NCBI RefSeq assembly: GCF_006517395.1
Contig: NZ_VDCY01000005.1
Location: 116,523 to 180,522 of the forward strand
DNA length: 64,000 bases
Direction: 5' to 3'
Source: Terrilactibacillus laevilacticus
GTDB lineage: Bacteria > Bacillota > Bacilli > Bacillales > Sporolactobacillaceae
Both the position numbers and the translations under genes were made by a program. The notes beneath the pieces were generated by a model, which saw only the letters and a program-made list of their open reading frames with translations, made no database searches and had not been told where the DNA came from. Shown piece by piece: positions 36,378-45,336 of this stretch (position 1 is its first letter; every line of letters begins with the position of its first letter).

Positions 36378-36707
36378 ATGATATCAATTGAAACAAATGA
36401 AAAATTTGAAGAAGCTATTCAAAGTCCAGAAACCATCATCGTTAAATTTCAGGCTGGCTGGTGCCCTGATTGTAAACGTCTAGATATGTTTATTGATGAC
36501 ATTATTAAAGATTATAACTTTGAATGGTTTGATGTTAATAGAGATAATTTTCCTGAACTTGCAGAAAAATATGAAGTGATGGGAATTCCGAGTCTCTTAG
36601 CTTTTAAAAATGGTCAAAAAATAGCGCATCTTCACAGTGCAAATGCGAAAACACCTGAAGATGTTCGTCATTACCTTGATGGCGTTGATAAGCTTGCCGT
36701 TAAATAA
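36378..36707 (+). CDS. Thioredoxin-family protein with WCPDC active site
   Basis: 109-residue thioredoxin fold without signal peptide. The active site is WCPDC (near residues 28-32) rather than WCGPC, and the cis-proline loop is MGIPSLLAF. FQAGWCPDCKRLDMFIDDII is typical of a cytosolic Bacillus subgroup. Likely a disulfide reductase of unknown partner. It has its own promoter region and terminator. Confidence 0.88.
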   Translation: MISIETNEKFEEAIQSPETIIVKFQAGWCPDCKRLDMFIDDIIKDYNFEWFDVNRDNFPELAEKYEVMGIPSLLAFKNGQKIAHLHSANAKTPEDVRHYLDGVDKLAVK

Positions 36708-36717
36708 GAATGAAAGG

Positions 36718-36747
36718 AGTAGAACAGAAATCTCTGTTCTACTCTTT
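36718..36747. terminator. Bidirectional terminator, thioredoxin-like gene / czcD
   Basis: AGTAGAACAGA / TCTGTTCTACT perfect 11-bp stem followed by CTTTTATTT, between convergent genes. Confidence 0.9.
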
Positions 36748-36750
36748 TAT

Positions 36751-37677
36751 TTAATCAATAGAATCATGCTTTGTTTCGTTACAACATTGATGGTATGTTT
36801 CACTTTCTATTTGTATTGTCGTATGATCGACAGAAAAATGATGAGATAAGATGTGGTTTGCTTTAGTAAGAATAGAATCTCGATCTGCTTCAGATTTTGC
36901 GATTAAATGGCAACTAAACGATGGAAATTCATTGGATATCATCCATATATGCAAATCATGTACACCACACACATCTTCAATGCTTTCCAATTCATTTCTT
37001 AGTTTCTTTAAATCAATATGCTCTGGCGTACCTTCCATTAAAATATTTGTTGCCTCTTTAATGACAAACCAGGCACTCTTTACAATTAATAATGAAACTA
37101 ATATGCTTGCTAAAGCATCAACAAACCCCCATCCCGTAAAGTAAATGATGATGGCAGCCATAACGGCACCTAAAGATCCCAATAAATCACCAATAACATG
37201 AACAAGCGCACTTCTAATATTTAAGTTGCCACTTGTATCTCCTTTTAACAAAATATAAGCCACGAGAACATTGACCACGGCACCAGTTATTGCTATCGAT
37301 AACATAGCCATACTTTTCACAGATTCAGGATGAATAAAACGTTGACACGCCTCCACAATAATAATAATTGAAATAACAAGGAGTGACACGCCATTAAATA
37401 AAGCGACTAATATTTCAAACCGTTTGTATCCATATGTTTTTGCTTCTGTTGCCTTTCTACTACCAATTATAATGGCGAATAAACTTAAACCAAGAGAGAT
37501 GGCATCACTCAACATGTGTCCAGCATCAGACAATAGTGTTAGACTGTGACTAACAAAACCTCCAAAAGCTTCCAGAATCATAAATAAGACAATAAGTAAG
37601 AAACTTACCCATAATACTCTCTTGTTTACTTCATGATGATGATGATGATGATGGTGATGATCGTGATCCGTTTCCAT
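36751..37677 (-). CDS. czcD: Cation diffusion facilitator (CzcD/ZitB type)
   Basis: 308-residue divalent-metal/proton antiporter, probably Zn2+ export. Start ATG 37677, ribosome site GAGGAGGGG. The N-terminus is METDHDHH followed by a run of histidines, an obvious metal-binding tail. Six helices; metal sites H-D in DAGHMLSDAISL and HVIGDLLGSLGA. Cytoplasmic C-terminal domain has GVHDLHIWMIS and CHL. B. subtilis czcD has a trkA partner, not present here. Confidence 0.9.
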   Translation of the reverse strand: METDHDHHHHHHHHHEVNKRVLWVSFLLIVLFMILEAFGGFVSHSLTLLSDAGHMLSDAISLGLSLFAIIIGSRKATEAKTYGYKRFEILVALFNGVSLLVISIIIIVEACQRFIHPESVKSMAMLSIAITGAVVNVLVAYILLKGDTSGNLNIRSALVHVIGDLLGSLGAVMAAIIIYFTGWGFVDALASILVSLLIVKSAWFVIKEATNILMEGTPEHIDLKKLRNELESIEDVCGVHDLHIWMISNEFPSFSCHLIAKSEADRDSILTKANHILSHHFSVDHTTIQIESETYHQCCNETKHDSID

Positions 37678-37789
37678 CTCGCCCCTCCTCTCTCCCTTAA
37701 CATGATGAAACATCATAAGGATTTCTTTCTTCCCTTTAGGGATAAGATTTAAAAGTAAATACCTATTTTAAGTCTGAAAATGCTTTAAG

Positions 37790-37991
37790 ACGCGTTCAAA
37801 AAGATGGCTAATTAGAAGCCTATAAGATAAGAGCGGCGTAGTTCCTTAGGACTGGCATTCCTCGCGTTATAGTGGCTTCTGGCGCTAGTCATAGGACGTG
37901 AGCTATTTTAGCCAGATCCTCTTGTATCCGCTAAAAAAAGCGGGTGCCGAAATTCGCATCTTAACATTTAGTGACTTTTTTTGAACAACCT
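37790..37991 (-). repeat. Family A repeat, copy A6 (long middle, short right)
   Basis: 202 bp, minus orientation, between divergent czcD and the dehydrogenase gene. Flanks CTTTAAG (37783-37789) and CTATAAG (37992-37998), six of seven identical. Confidence 0.88.
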
Positions 37992-37998
37992 CTATAAG

Positions 37999-38267
37999 AA
38001 ATGACATATGAATATATGCTCATATATATATAATATGAGTATTCTTTTTTGAATGTCAATGATTTTCCCCCTGTCTTTTCCATATTTTCGACAATATTAA
38101 AATGGATGTCAATCTAAATGATATCTATTAAAACTAAATGCAACGAAACGGACAGTGTAAGTTAAAGTCAATTGTTAAAAATGTTGTGAAAATATTGTAT
38201 CTTTCATTCAGTCAAGGTAAAATATAGACCAGATTGAATGATTATAGAAGAAAAGGGGAAAATTTTT
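37999..38267 (+). other. Leader of the LDH-family gene
   Basis: AT-rich. TTGTGAAAATATTGTATC near 38183 matches the left half of a Rex site (TTGTGAA...TTCACAA), but the right half is poor, so redox control is only possible. No other structure seen. Confidence 0.3.
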
Positions 38268-39227
38268 ATGGAGACAAAGAAGCGAAAAATAGGAATCATT
38301 GGTGTTGGAAATGTTGGTACAGCAGCCGCCACCGCTATTTTACATAATAATATAGCAGACGAGCTTCTTCTTATCGATTGTGATAAGAAGCGTGCAGAAG
38401 GTGAAGCAATGGATTATTTAGATAGTATTGAATTCAATACATCTAGAACCTATGTCAAGGCCGCCAATTTAGAAGAAGCCGCCTCCTGTGACATACTTTT
38501 AATTAGCGTAGCCGATCCTTCCACTATTCCGTCGAGTTCACGTCTAGAGCTATTACAAGAATCCGCAAGCATTATTAAAGATGTTGTACCAAATTTAAAA
38601 AAACTAGGGTTTACGGGTATCTATATCGTGGCAACCAACCCATGTGATATTATCACTTACTTAACATGGACTCTCTCCGGTCTCCCTCGGTACCAGGTCA
38701 TTGGAACGGGAACAGCACTCGATAGTGCAAGATTTAGACGCTTACTATCACAAGAACTCAAAAATATTAACCCTGAAACGATCCAAGGCTATACTTTAGG
38801 CGAACATGGCGATTCCCAATTTGGCGTTTGGTCACATGTGACAATTGGTGGTCAACCGCTCGATGAATTTGAGAACCAAACAGGAGTACAACTTGATCGT
38901 AACGCTATTGTTGAAAAAACACGGAGTTTAGGCTGGGATATTCATACTCGTAAAGGCTGCACTCAATTTGGTATTGGCAACGTTCTTGCTTATTTTGCGA
39001 AGATTATCTTAGAAGACGCAAAGTCAATAACGCCGGCTTCTTGCATTCTTGATGGAGAATATGGCTTTGATGATCTGTCTATTGGCGTCCCAGCTGTTAT
39101 TGGTAGACGTGGTGTAGAACGCATCCTAACCCTTCAACTAACGGACAAAGAATACAGGGAATTCATAACTTCAAGCCAAGTGATAAAAAACTATATTTCC
39201 GAGCTAAATAGTATCAAAATAGACTGA
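38268..39227 (+). CDS. L-lactate/2-hydroxyacid dehydrogenase family, atypical substrate loop
   Basis: 319 residues from ATG 38268 (AGGGG site upstream). NAD motif GVGNVG (12-17), Asp37 for NAD specificity, catalytic His180 in GEHGDSQ, and Arg in GTGTALDSARFR. The active-site loop reads SVADPSTIPSSSR where lactate dehydrogenases have AGANQKPGETR and malate dehydrogenases R in place of Q. Here that position is Thr86. The substrate-clamping Arg92 is kept. I infer a different 2-hydroxy/2-oxo acid, perhaps branched-chain; calling it lactate dehydrogenase outright would overstate it. Confidence 0.82.
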   Translation: METKKRKIGIIGVGNVGTAAATAILHNNIADELLLIDCDKKRAEGEAMDYLDSIEFNTSRTYVKAANLEEAASCDILLISVADPSTIPSSSRLELLQESASIIKDVVPNLKKLGFTGIYIVATNPCDIITYLTWTLSGLPRYQVIGTGTALDSARFRRLLSQELKNINPETIQGYTLGEHGDSQFGVWSHVTIGGQPLDEFENQTGVQLDRNAIVEKTRSLGWDIHTRKGCTQFGIGNVLAYFAKIILEDAKSITPASCILDGEYGFDDLSIGVPAVIGRRGVERILTLQLTDKEYREFITSSQVIKNYISELNSIKID

Positions 39228-39290
39228 TTGATTCTTTAAAAAGGGAATAATACATTAAAGAATAAAAAAATGGTAAAATAGATTTAATAG

Positions 39291-39505
39291 TGAGTGTTCA
39301 AAAAGGTGATAAATGAAAAGGGTTACTGTCTAAGTACGCTGGCATCCTGCAAGAAACGCCAGTTACTTGCCCGTCTTGGGCGTCGAAAGGCTAAGAGCGG
39401 CGCTGTTTTGAAGACCGAAATGTAGATTTTTGCTACTTGAGGACCGGAAAAACGAGTGGGCGCCGAGATTCGCAGCTTATCATTTGGTGACTTTTTGAAC
39501 AACCT
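39291..39505 (-). repeat. Family A repeat, copy A7 (short middle, long right)
   Basis: 215 bp, minus orientation, between the dehydrogenase gene and deoD. Flanks TTAATAG (39284-39290) and CTAATAG (39506-39512), six of seven identical. It ends 32 bases before the deoD start. Confidence 0.9.
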
Positions 39506-39537
39506 CTAATAGGCTTGAATAATTAAAGGAGGAGAAA

Positions 39538-40245
39538 ATGAGCGTACATATTGAAGCAAAACAAGGTGAGATCGCCGAAACGATTCTTTTACCTGGTGAC
39601 CCCCTTCGTGCAAAGTATATTGCTGAAACATATCTAGAAGATGCGACATGCTATAACCACGTCCGAGGAATGCTCGGATTTACAGGAACCTACAAAGGAA
39701 AGCGAATTTCTGTTCAAGGAACGGGTATGGGAGTTCCTTCTATCTCCATCTACACGAACGAATTGATTCGTGACTATGGTGTTAAAAATCTCATTCGTGT
39801 GGGTACATGCGGCGGCCTTCAGCATGATGTGCACGTCAGAGATGTCATTTTGGCTATGACAGCCACAACCGATTCAAACATCAATCATCTTACCTTTCCG
39901 GGTTTTGATTTTGCACCAACAGCAAACTTCGATTTACTGAAAACAGCATATGACATCGGTACAGAAAAAGGACTAAAAATCCGTGCTGGCAACGTTTTGA
40001 CCGCTGATGTCTTTTATCGGGATGATAAAGAAATCTTTAGGAAATTAGCTGATTACGGCGTTCTCGCTGTAGAAATGGAAACGACAGCTCTTTACACACT
40101 GGCTTGTAAATATGGAGTTAATGCTTTGACCATTCTAACTGTAAGTGATCATCTCTTCTCAGATGAAGATACAACGGCTGAAGAACGTCAAACCACCTTC
40201 AATGAGATGATCATCATGGCTCTAGAAACAGCCATTAAGAAGTAA
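39538..40245 (+). CDS. deoD: Purine-nucleoside phosphorylase, hexameric DeoD type
   Basis: 235-residue phosphorylase mainly for adenosine and deoxyadenosine in Bacillus. Motifs [42 protein letters not shown] and [15 protein letters not shown] with catalytic Asp in TVSDHLF. AAAGGAGGAG ribosome site. Complements the trimeric enzyme at 25759. Confidence 0.96.
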   Translation: MSVHIEAKQGEIAETILLPGDPLRAKYIAETYLEDATCYNHVRGMLGFTGTYKGKRISVQGTGMGVPSISIYTNELIRDYGVKNLIRVGTCGGLQHDVHVRDVILAMTATTDSNINHLTFPGFDFAPTANFDLLKTAYDIGTEKGLKIRAGNVLTADVFYRDDKEIFRKLADYGVLAVEMETTALYTLACKYGVNALTILTVSDHLFSDEDTTAEERQTTFNEMIIMALETAIKK

Positions 40246-40298
40246 GTAAAAGAGCTTCATCACCATTATTAATGACTTAGGCATTCAGTCTCTATAAG

Positions 40299-40483
40299 TG
40301 CGTTTTCAAAAAGTCACCAATGATAAGCTACGAATCTCAACGCCCGCTTGTTTTTCTGGTCCTAAGGAACTGCACCGCTCTTTTCCTCCGATGCCCAGGA
40401 CGGGCAAGTAACTGGCGTTTCTTACAGGATGCCAGCGTACTTACCCAGTAACCCTTTTCATTTGTCACCTTTTTGAACACGAA
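40299..40483 (+). repeat. Family A repeat, copy A8 (reduced middle, long right)
   Basis: 185 bp, plus orientation, after deoD. The left terminus reads TGCGTTTTCAAAAAGTCACC, more like the usual right end, and the middle module is nearly absent. Left flank CTATAAG (40292-40298); right flank CTAACAA. Confidence 0.82.
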
Positions 40484-40534
40484 CTAACAATTTAAATAAG
40501 ACTAGAAATCAACAAAAAACTTAATCTATTGTCT

Positions 40535-40573
40535 TAAAAAAGCTATGTAATAGGTATTACATAGCTTTTATTC
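40535..40573 (+). terminator. Terminator of deoD
   Basis: AAAAAGCTATGTAAT / ATTACATAGCTTTT stem followed by ATT. It now lies downstream of repeat A8, so transcription must cross the repeat. Confidence 0.85.
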
Positions 40574-40596
40574 AAAACTCATTACATACCTATAAG

Positions 40597-40748
40597 AGGA
40601 TGTTCAAAAAGTCACCAAATGATAAGCTACGAATCTCGGCGTTGGCTTGTTTTTCCGGTCCTCATGTAGCAAAAACCTACATTCCGGTCCTCAAAACAGC
40701 GCCGCCTTGATCTTCTTGCTTCTAATTTGTCTTCTTTTTGAACACGCA
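40597..40748 (+). repeat. Family A repeat, copy A9 (short form)
   Basis: 152 bp, plus orientation, short middle and short right modules, almost identical in length to A2 and A15. Flanks CTATAAG (40590-40596) and CTATAAA (40749-40755). Confidence 0.92.
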
Positions 40749-40950
40749 CTATAAAAATGTTCCTAGTAATTTAACATCTATTAGTATTTATACTCAGAAG
40801 ATAAACAAACAAATTTTTAAAAATAGTTTTCTATCTAATCCATCGGTAAGCATAGATGAATATAAATATAGTATAAGAAAGGACATGCATATACCCACTA
40901 AATTGTTCTTAGAGGTGGTTCAAGAAAAAATGTAATACATTATGAACTTC

Positions 40951-40986
40951 AAAAGCTTCTGCTTTAAAAGCGAAGTAGCTTTTTTT
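40951..40986 (+). terminator. Possible terminator
   Basis: AAAAGCTTCTGC / GCGAAGTAGCTTTTTTT, imperfect stem with a strong T-run. No clear gene ends here; see the rejected ORF at 40738. Confidence 0.5.
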
Positions 40987-41027
40987 CCAGTACTTCTTTT
41001 AATACCCCAAGATCTTCATCAAACAAG

Positions 41028-41245
41028 TTTATCCCGCATTAACGGCTAGTAAAGACCCTCACCTCAAGGTAATGAATCTAAACGAGTATTTCTAGGTGGG
41101 GGAGAACTACCCGAAAAAAGCCCGATTGGTTTATGCTGACAATCAGTGGGGATGACGCAGGCTAAAAACGCGACGTCCTGTCGCAACGCCTGCACTAGCA
41201 CATCCTGTGCGTCGAAAAACCCCACTGATTGAAGTTTCACTTTAC
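41028..41245 (+). repeat. Family B structured repeat, copy B3 (best conserved fold)
   Basis: 218 bp, plus orientation. Outer stem AATCAGTGGGG / CCCCACTGATT. It encloses GCAGGC / GCCTGC around hairpin GCGACGTCCTGTCGC, and GACGCA / TGCGTC-type pairing with hairpin GCACATCCTGTGC. Upstream ACCCTCACCT / AGGTGGGGG forms another arm. Ends are TTTATCCCGC and CACTTTAC. Confidence 0.88.
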
Positions 41246-41404
41246 GAATCTGCATACCATCTATGAAAATATAGTCGCATCAACCACGAGCTACTACACT
41301 AAAAAAAATACCAGTATTACAACAAGATATCCCAGAAACCCCCATTGTTCCTCCTTTTTTCAAAACGATCTGCTAGGGTAATTTCACTCGAAAGGAGAAT
41401 CATC

Positions 41405-42757
41405 ATGAATTTCAACATTGGGATGACAGTCTTTATTTTTGCAATGACTTTGATATTTATTTTTTGGCGTCCAAGAGGTGTAAACGAAGCGTGGCCGACA
41501 TCGATAGGTGCTGGTATTATATTATTAACCGGAATTGTTTCCGTAGATGAAATTATTGACATTTTGAGCAAAATAGGCGGTGCTTCTATTACCATTATAG
41601 CCACGATTGTCATGGCTGTTATTTTAGAGAGTTTTGGATTCTTTCACTGGGCGGCTGCTCGAATAGCTGATTTAGCTAAGGGATCAGGCCACCGTCTATA
41701 TTGGTATATTCAACTTCTATGTTTTTTGATGACTTTTTTATTTAATAATGATGGTAGCATCTTAATTACGACACCAATTTTAATATTATTACTAAAAAAT
41801 CTTCGTTTAAAACCACATCAACAAATCCCTTATCTATTAAGTGGTGCTCTGATTGCCACTGCATCTAGCACTCCAATTGGAGTCAGTAATATTGTTAATT
41901 TGATTGCATTAAAGATTGTTAATATGTCACTTTACATGTACACGGCTATGATGTTCGTACCAGCAACATTAGGATTACTCTTTATGTCTTTTCTAATGTA
42001 TCTCTTACTAAAACACAAACTTCCTAAAACTTTACCACCGGCTTTTTATGATCTTGAAGAAATCTTTTTCACAAATCAATTTCATCCTCTAAAAGGTCAT
42101 ATCTCAGTCGAAACAAAACGTAAACGAACGCAATTTATGTTCAGAGTCTTGGCATTTGTATTAGGCATTCGTTGTCTTATCTTTGTGGCCTCCTACTTCT
42201 CTATACCTATTGAAATCGTTGCAGTACTAGGATCAATGACCCTACTCATTTGGAGGTGGTACCATTTACGAACGAATCCTGTTGATATCTTCAGGAAAAC
42301 ACCATGGCATATTCTTGTATTTGCTTTTTCCATGTATGTTATTATATATGGTTTAAACAACGCAGGACTAACCACTATCCTTGTATCCTTATTTGAGCCC
42401 ATTATTAATAACAGTTTATTTCATGCTAGCTTTATTATGGGGGGCTTGATCTCAATCTTGTCAAACATTTTTAACAATCACCCAGCGTTAATGGTTGGCA
42501 CCATAACGATCACATCAATGGGGCTAGATCCAATAACATTAAAGACAATATACCTTGCCAATATTATTGGAAGTGATATGGGATCTTTGTTACTACCGAT
42601 AGGTACTCTTGCCTCTCTAATTTGGATGCATATATTAAAAGAAAAGAAAGTTAAAATCACTTGGAAAGACTATTTAAGTTTAACCTTTATCGTTGTTCCT
42701 ATTTCAACTTTATTCACATTATGGCTCTTGTATTATTGGATTCAATTCATTTTCTAG
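41405..42757 (+). CDS. ArsB/NhaD-superfamily membrane transporter
   Basis: 450-residue permease with about 11-12 helices. Start ATG 41405 with AAAGGAG 8 bases upstream. Family signatures: FLFNNDGSILITTPILILLL (compare ArsB NDGAALILTP), SGALIATASSTPIGVSNIVN, and near the C-terminus FNNHPALMVGTI. No arsR, arsC or arsA neighbour, so arsenite export is not supported; an anion or organic-acid substrate is possible. Copy B3 lies just upstream. Confidence 0.75.
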   Translation: MNFNIGMTVFIFAMTLIFIFWRPRGVNEAWPTSIGAGIILLTGIVSVDEIIDILSKIGGASITIIATIVMAVILESFGFFHWAAARIADLAKGSGHRLYWYIQLLCFLMTFLFNNDGSILITTPILILLLKNLRLKPHQQIPYLLSGALIATASSTPIGVSNIVNLIALKIVNMSLYMYTAMMFVPATLGLLFMSFLMYLLLKHKLPKTLPPAFYDLEEIFFTNQFHPLKGHISVETKRKRTQFMFRVLAFVLGIRCLIFVASYFSIPIEIVAVLGSMTLLIWRWYHLRTNPVDIFRKTPWHILVFAFSMYVIIYGLNNAGLTTILVSLFEPIINNSLFHASFIMGGLISILSNIFNNHPALMVGTITITSMGLDPITLKTIYLANIIGSDMGSLLLPIGTLASLIWMHILKEKKVKITWKDYLSLTFIVVPISTLFTLWLLYYWIQFIF

Positions 42758-42793
42758 ACATAACCGAATCGTTGATCACACTTTCAAAAATAA

Positions 42794-42826
42794 GGTTCAT
42801 TAACATTTTGTTAATGAACCCTAAAA
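42794..42826. terminator. Terminator of the ArsB-type gene
   Basis: GGTTCATTAA / TTAATGAACC stem. A second hairpin, AGCCATGATAAG / CTTATCATAGCTT (42841-42871), faces the opposite gene. Confidence 0.7.
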
Positions 42827-42878
42827 TAGATATAAAAATAAGCCATGATAAGAATTAAACTTATCATAGCTTATGAAA

Positions 42879-43544
42879 CTAAGGTACATGAGCTGATTTA
42901 ACATGATTGAAATTTAAATAAATGGTTTTATTTCTTGCTATAATGCACTCAATCTGGGAATTTTCAACTTTAGTAATTTTACCTATTTTATGTGAAGAAT
43001 TTTCTAAATCAAATACAACTAGTTGATTGACGTATTTTTTACATTGTTGCTCAAAAGTTCGTGCATAGGACTGAATGGTTGGTTTAAGTGGAAAAACTCC
43101 ATCTGCTAAATCATAAATTTTTTCATTTTGATGATAAGGAATGAGACGTTTCAAATGTTGCAAAGGAATAAGGACTTCTTTGTATACAGGTGTTGCAAAA
43201 ACAATGTAATCGTTCATCACATTGGAGACGTAACCATGAAGTGATTTATCGTTAGAAATAAACACCTCAGATAAGATTCCTCTTGCATTGTTTAATATTT
43301 TTCGTAAGGACAACGTTTCTTCTTTTTCACCTATAGGAACATCCTTAGGGAATATGATATCTTCATTCTCTTCATTGCTAAAATCAATCATATCGATATG
43401 ATTGAAAGGTAGATAGACAAAGTCTACTCCATTAAAAATCACAATGAGGTCCGAACCCACGTCTATAAGTATTCCTTTTAATACCTCATGGTCCAACAAA
43501 TGTAAGACCACAAATTCACCAATAAATTTTTTAAATTTTTTCAT
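42879..43544 (-). CDS. Protein with three Sm-like/DUF2642-type repeats
   Basis: 221 residues, no signal peptide. Three repeats can be laid on each other: residues 7-54 (IGEFVVLHLLDHEVLKGILI ... LPFNHIDMID), 88-134 (VFISNDKSLHGYVSNVMNDY ... IPLQHLKRL) and 170-219 (QLVVFDLENSSHKIGKITKV ... LNFNHVKSAHV). Each has the pattern of a small five-strand barrel: a hydrophobic strand, then G-x-(I/V)-x-x-V, a central strand and a final strand ending in F/L-x-H-(I/L/V). This resembles DUF2642/LSm-like Bacillus proteins, some of them spore-coat linked. Function unknown. Confidence 0.65.
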   Translation of the reverse strand: MKKFKKFIGEFVVLHLLDHEVLKGILIDVGSDLIVIFNGVDFVYLPFNHIDMIDFSNEENEDIIFPKDVPIGEKEETLSLRKILNNARGILSEVFISNDKSLHGYVSNVMNDYIVFATPVYKEVLIPLQHLKRLIPYHQNEKIYDLADGVFPLKPTIQSYARTFEQQCKKYVNQLVVFDLENSSHKIGKITKVENSQIECIIARNKTIYLNFNHVKSAHVP

Positions 43545-43802
43545 TGTGTCCTCCTTCCCAAATAAAATCCTTACGTAGTAGTAGATTTATAGTTAACAAG
43601 AATACTTGCGACTGTAATAAGAAAGTTAAACTTTAAACATGACTTATTGAGCTTTTATAACAACATCATATGTAACCTAACAAGATATTGGTATAGTTAG
43701 ATTTATCAATAGTTCTAAAATAGTTATTTCAACCAAAGATACCCGTCCCATAGAGATTTATATTTCAGTCTAATAACACTCTCAAATGGTCTATGACAAC
43801 AC

Positions 43803-43848
43803 AAAACCCGTTTTCTTGATATAACAATAAGAAAACGGGTTTTTTTAT
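43803..43848. terminator. Bidirectional terminator downstream of the AI-2E family gene
   Basis: AAAACCCGTTTTCTT / AAGAAAACGGGTTTT perfect stem with T-runs either side. The rest of 43545-43901 is AT-rich with nothing recognised. Confidence 0.88.
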
Positions 43849-43901
43849 TAAAAAGATATCGAAGGAATCTTTCATTAATAATATTTAAGACGTTGCTATT
43901 T

Positions 43902-44990
43902 TCACATGACTTTATTCTGAAACCGAAGCATGATTAGTTGATACGAACGCGTAACAATCACCTTAGCAACAGCATAAGTAGGAATGGCAAGGAGCATTCC
44001 AAGAATCCCTGCTAAATTTCCTGCTACGAGAAGAAGTAAAATGATCGTTAACGGGTGAACATCTAATCTTTTACCCATAACTAAAGGTGAAATGAGATTA
44101 CTCTCAATTTGTTGTACAATGACCACTCCTATCACGACATATAGCGCCATAATGGGTGACTGAATAAAGGCGACAATAACACCTGGTGCGGTCCCAATAA
44201 ATGGACCAATAAATGGGATGACATTCGTAAATAAAATAGCTAACGCTAATATCAAAGCATAGTCTAGACCGATCACTTCATACCAAATGTAGATTAAAAT
44301 ACCGTCAAACAGACTTACGATCATTTGCCCTTGAATATATCCACTTAGAGCCTGATCCATATCTGTTAAGATTTTTTGTCCTTCGGCACGATGTTCGTGT
44401 GGTAAGAAACGCAAAATTCGACTAGGCAATTTATCCCCATCTTTAAGCATATAGAAAAGAATAAACGGTACCGTCACGATAACAATGACGGTGCTTGTAA
44501 TTGATGAAATAATAGAAACGATATTGTTACCAATTGATGTGGTGAGTGTTCCAATAGAATGCGAAAACCGGTTGGTAATATCATTATAAGAAATATCGTT
44601 AAGGTTCAATCTCTCAAATAACCGACTATTTTGGAATTTATCTAACTGCGTTCCTAATTCTCTGACCAAACTAGGTATACTATTTATAAATGATATAAAT
44701 TGATCATAAATAATAGGTCCAATTCCAAGAATAACTAATGTAATTAACCCAATAATCACAAGGTATATAAACAAAATGGAAATAACACGTGGGATCTTAA
44801 ATCTACTAAGAAACTTAACAATGGGTCTTATTATGTAATAAAGAACACCGGCAATAATCACAGGTGCAGCTAATGTCGTAATTAAAACAACCAGTGGCCT
44901 GAAAATAAATGATATGCGTGATCCTACTGATATGACTAGAAAAATAGCGAGTATCCATAAAATAAAGCGAAAATATTTTGATTGAGGCAT
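43902..44990 (-). CDS. AI-2E family transporter (PerM/YueF/YtvI type)
   Basis: 362-residue membrane protein with the family layout: three N-terminal helices, a long amphipathic region (about 95-150), then five C-terminal helices. Signatures: FILFYMLKDGDKLPSRILRF, FTNVIPFIGPFIGTAPGVIV, QQIESNLISPLVMGKRLDVH and GMLLAIPTYAVAKVIV. Family members include Na+/H+ antiporters and possible autoinducer exporters; the substrate here is unknown. Confidence 0.88.
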   Translation of the reverse strand: MPQSKYFRFILWILAIFLVISVGSRISFIFRPLVVLITTLAAPVIIAGVLYYIIRPIVKFLSRFKIPRVISILFIYLVIIGLITLVILGIGPIIYDQFISFINSIPSLVRELGTQLDKFQNSRLFERLNLNDISYNDITNRFSHSIGTLTTSIGNNIVSIISSITSTVIVIVTVPFILFYMLKDGDKLPSRILRFLPHEHRAEGQKILTDMDQALSGYIQGQMIVSLFDGILIYIWYEVIGLDYALILALAILFTNVIPFIGPFIGTAPGVIVAFIQSPIMALYVVIGVVIVQQIESNLISPLVMGKRLDVHPLTIILLLLVAGNLAGILGMLLAIPTYAVAKVIVTRSYQLIMLRFQNKVM

Positions 44991-45058
44991 ATTTTTCCTC
45001 CTTTTGAATGAAAGTCCTTATGTATAATCTAATACCTTCAATATTAAACTATTTGTAG

Positions 45059-45329
45059 AGGTTGTTCAAAGAATCACCAAATGATAAGCTACGAATCTCG
45101 GCGCCCGCTTGTTTTTCCGGTCCTCATGTAGTAGATATAAGAGGCTCTCTAGCTAAAACCGCTCACGATGGCGCTTGAAGCTACCACATCATGTGGAATG
45201 CTGGTCCAAAGAAAACAGCGCCACTCTTAGCCTTCCGACGCCCAGGATGGGCTAGTTACTCTTGTTCTGGCCGGATGCCAGTGTACTTAGCCAGTAACCC
45301 TTTTCATTTGTCTCCTTTTTGAACACACA
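45059..45329 (+). repeat. Family A repeat, copy A10 (long form)
   Basis: 271 bp, plus orientation, upstream of the AI-2E gene. Flanks TTTGTAG (45052-45058) and CTTGTAG (45330-45336), six of seven identical. Confidence 0.9.
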
Positions 45330-45336
45330 CTTGTAG

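Noticed and set aside
37624..37677. GATGAT-rich microsatellite on the plus strand
   Set aside because: It is simply the His-rich N-terminus of the CzcD-type exporter on the other strand, a known metal-binding feature.
38183..38200. Rex operator for the LDH-family gene
   Set aside because: Only the left half-site TTGTGAA is good; the right half does not match TTCACAA.
40738..40935. 65-codon plus-strand ORF between repeat A9 and a terminator-like hairpin
   Set aside because: It begins inside the repeat end, has no ribosome site and no recognisable family; it could be a remnant of a lost gene but cannot be supported as a CDS.
41405..42757. Arsenite resistance locus
   Set aside because: Only an ArsB-superfamily permease is present, without arsR, arsC or arsA; the fold covers many anion transporters.
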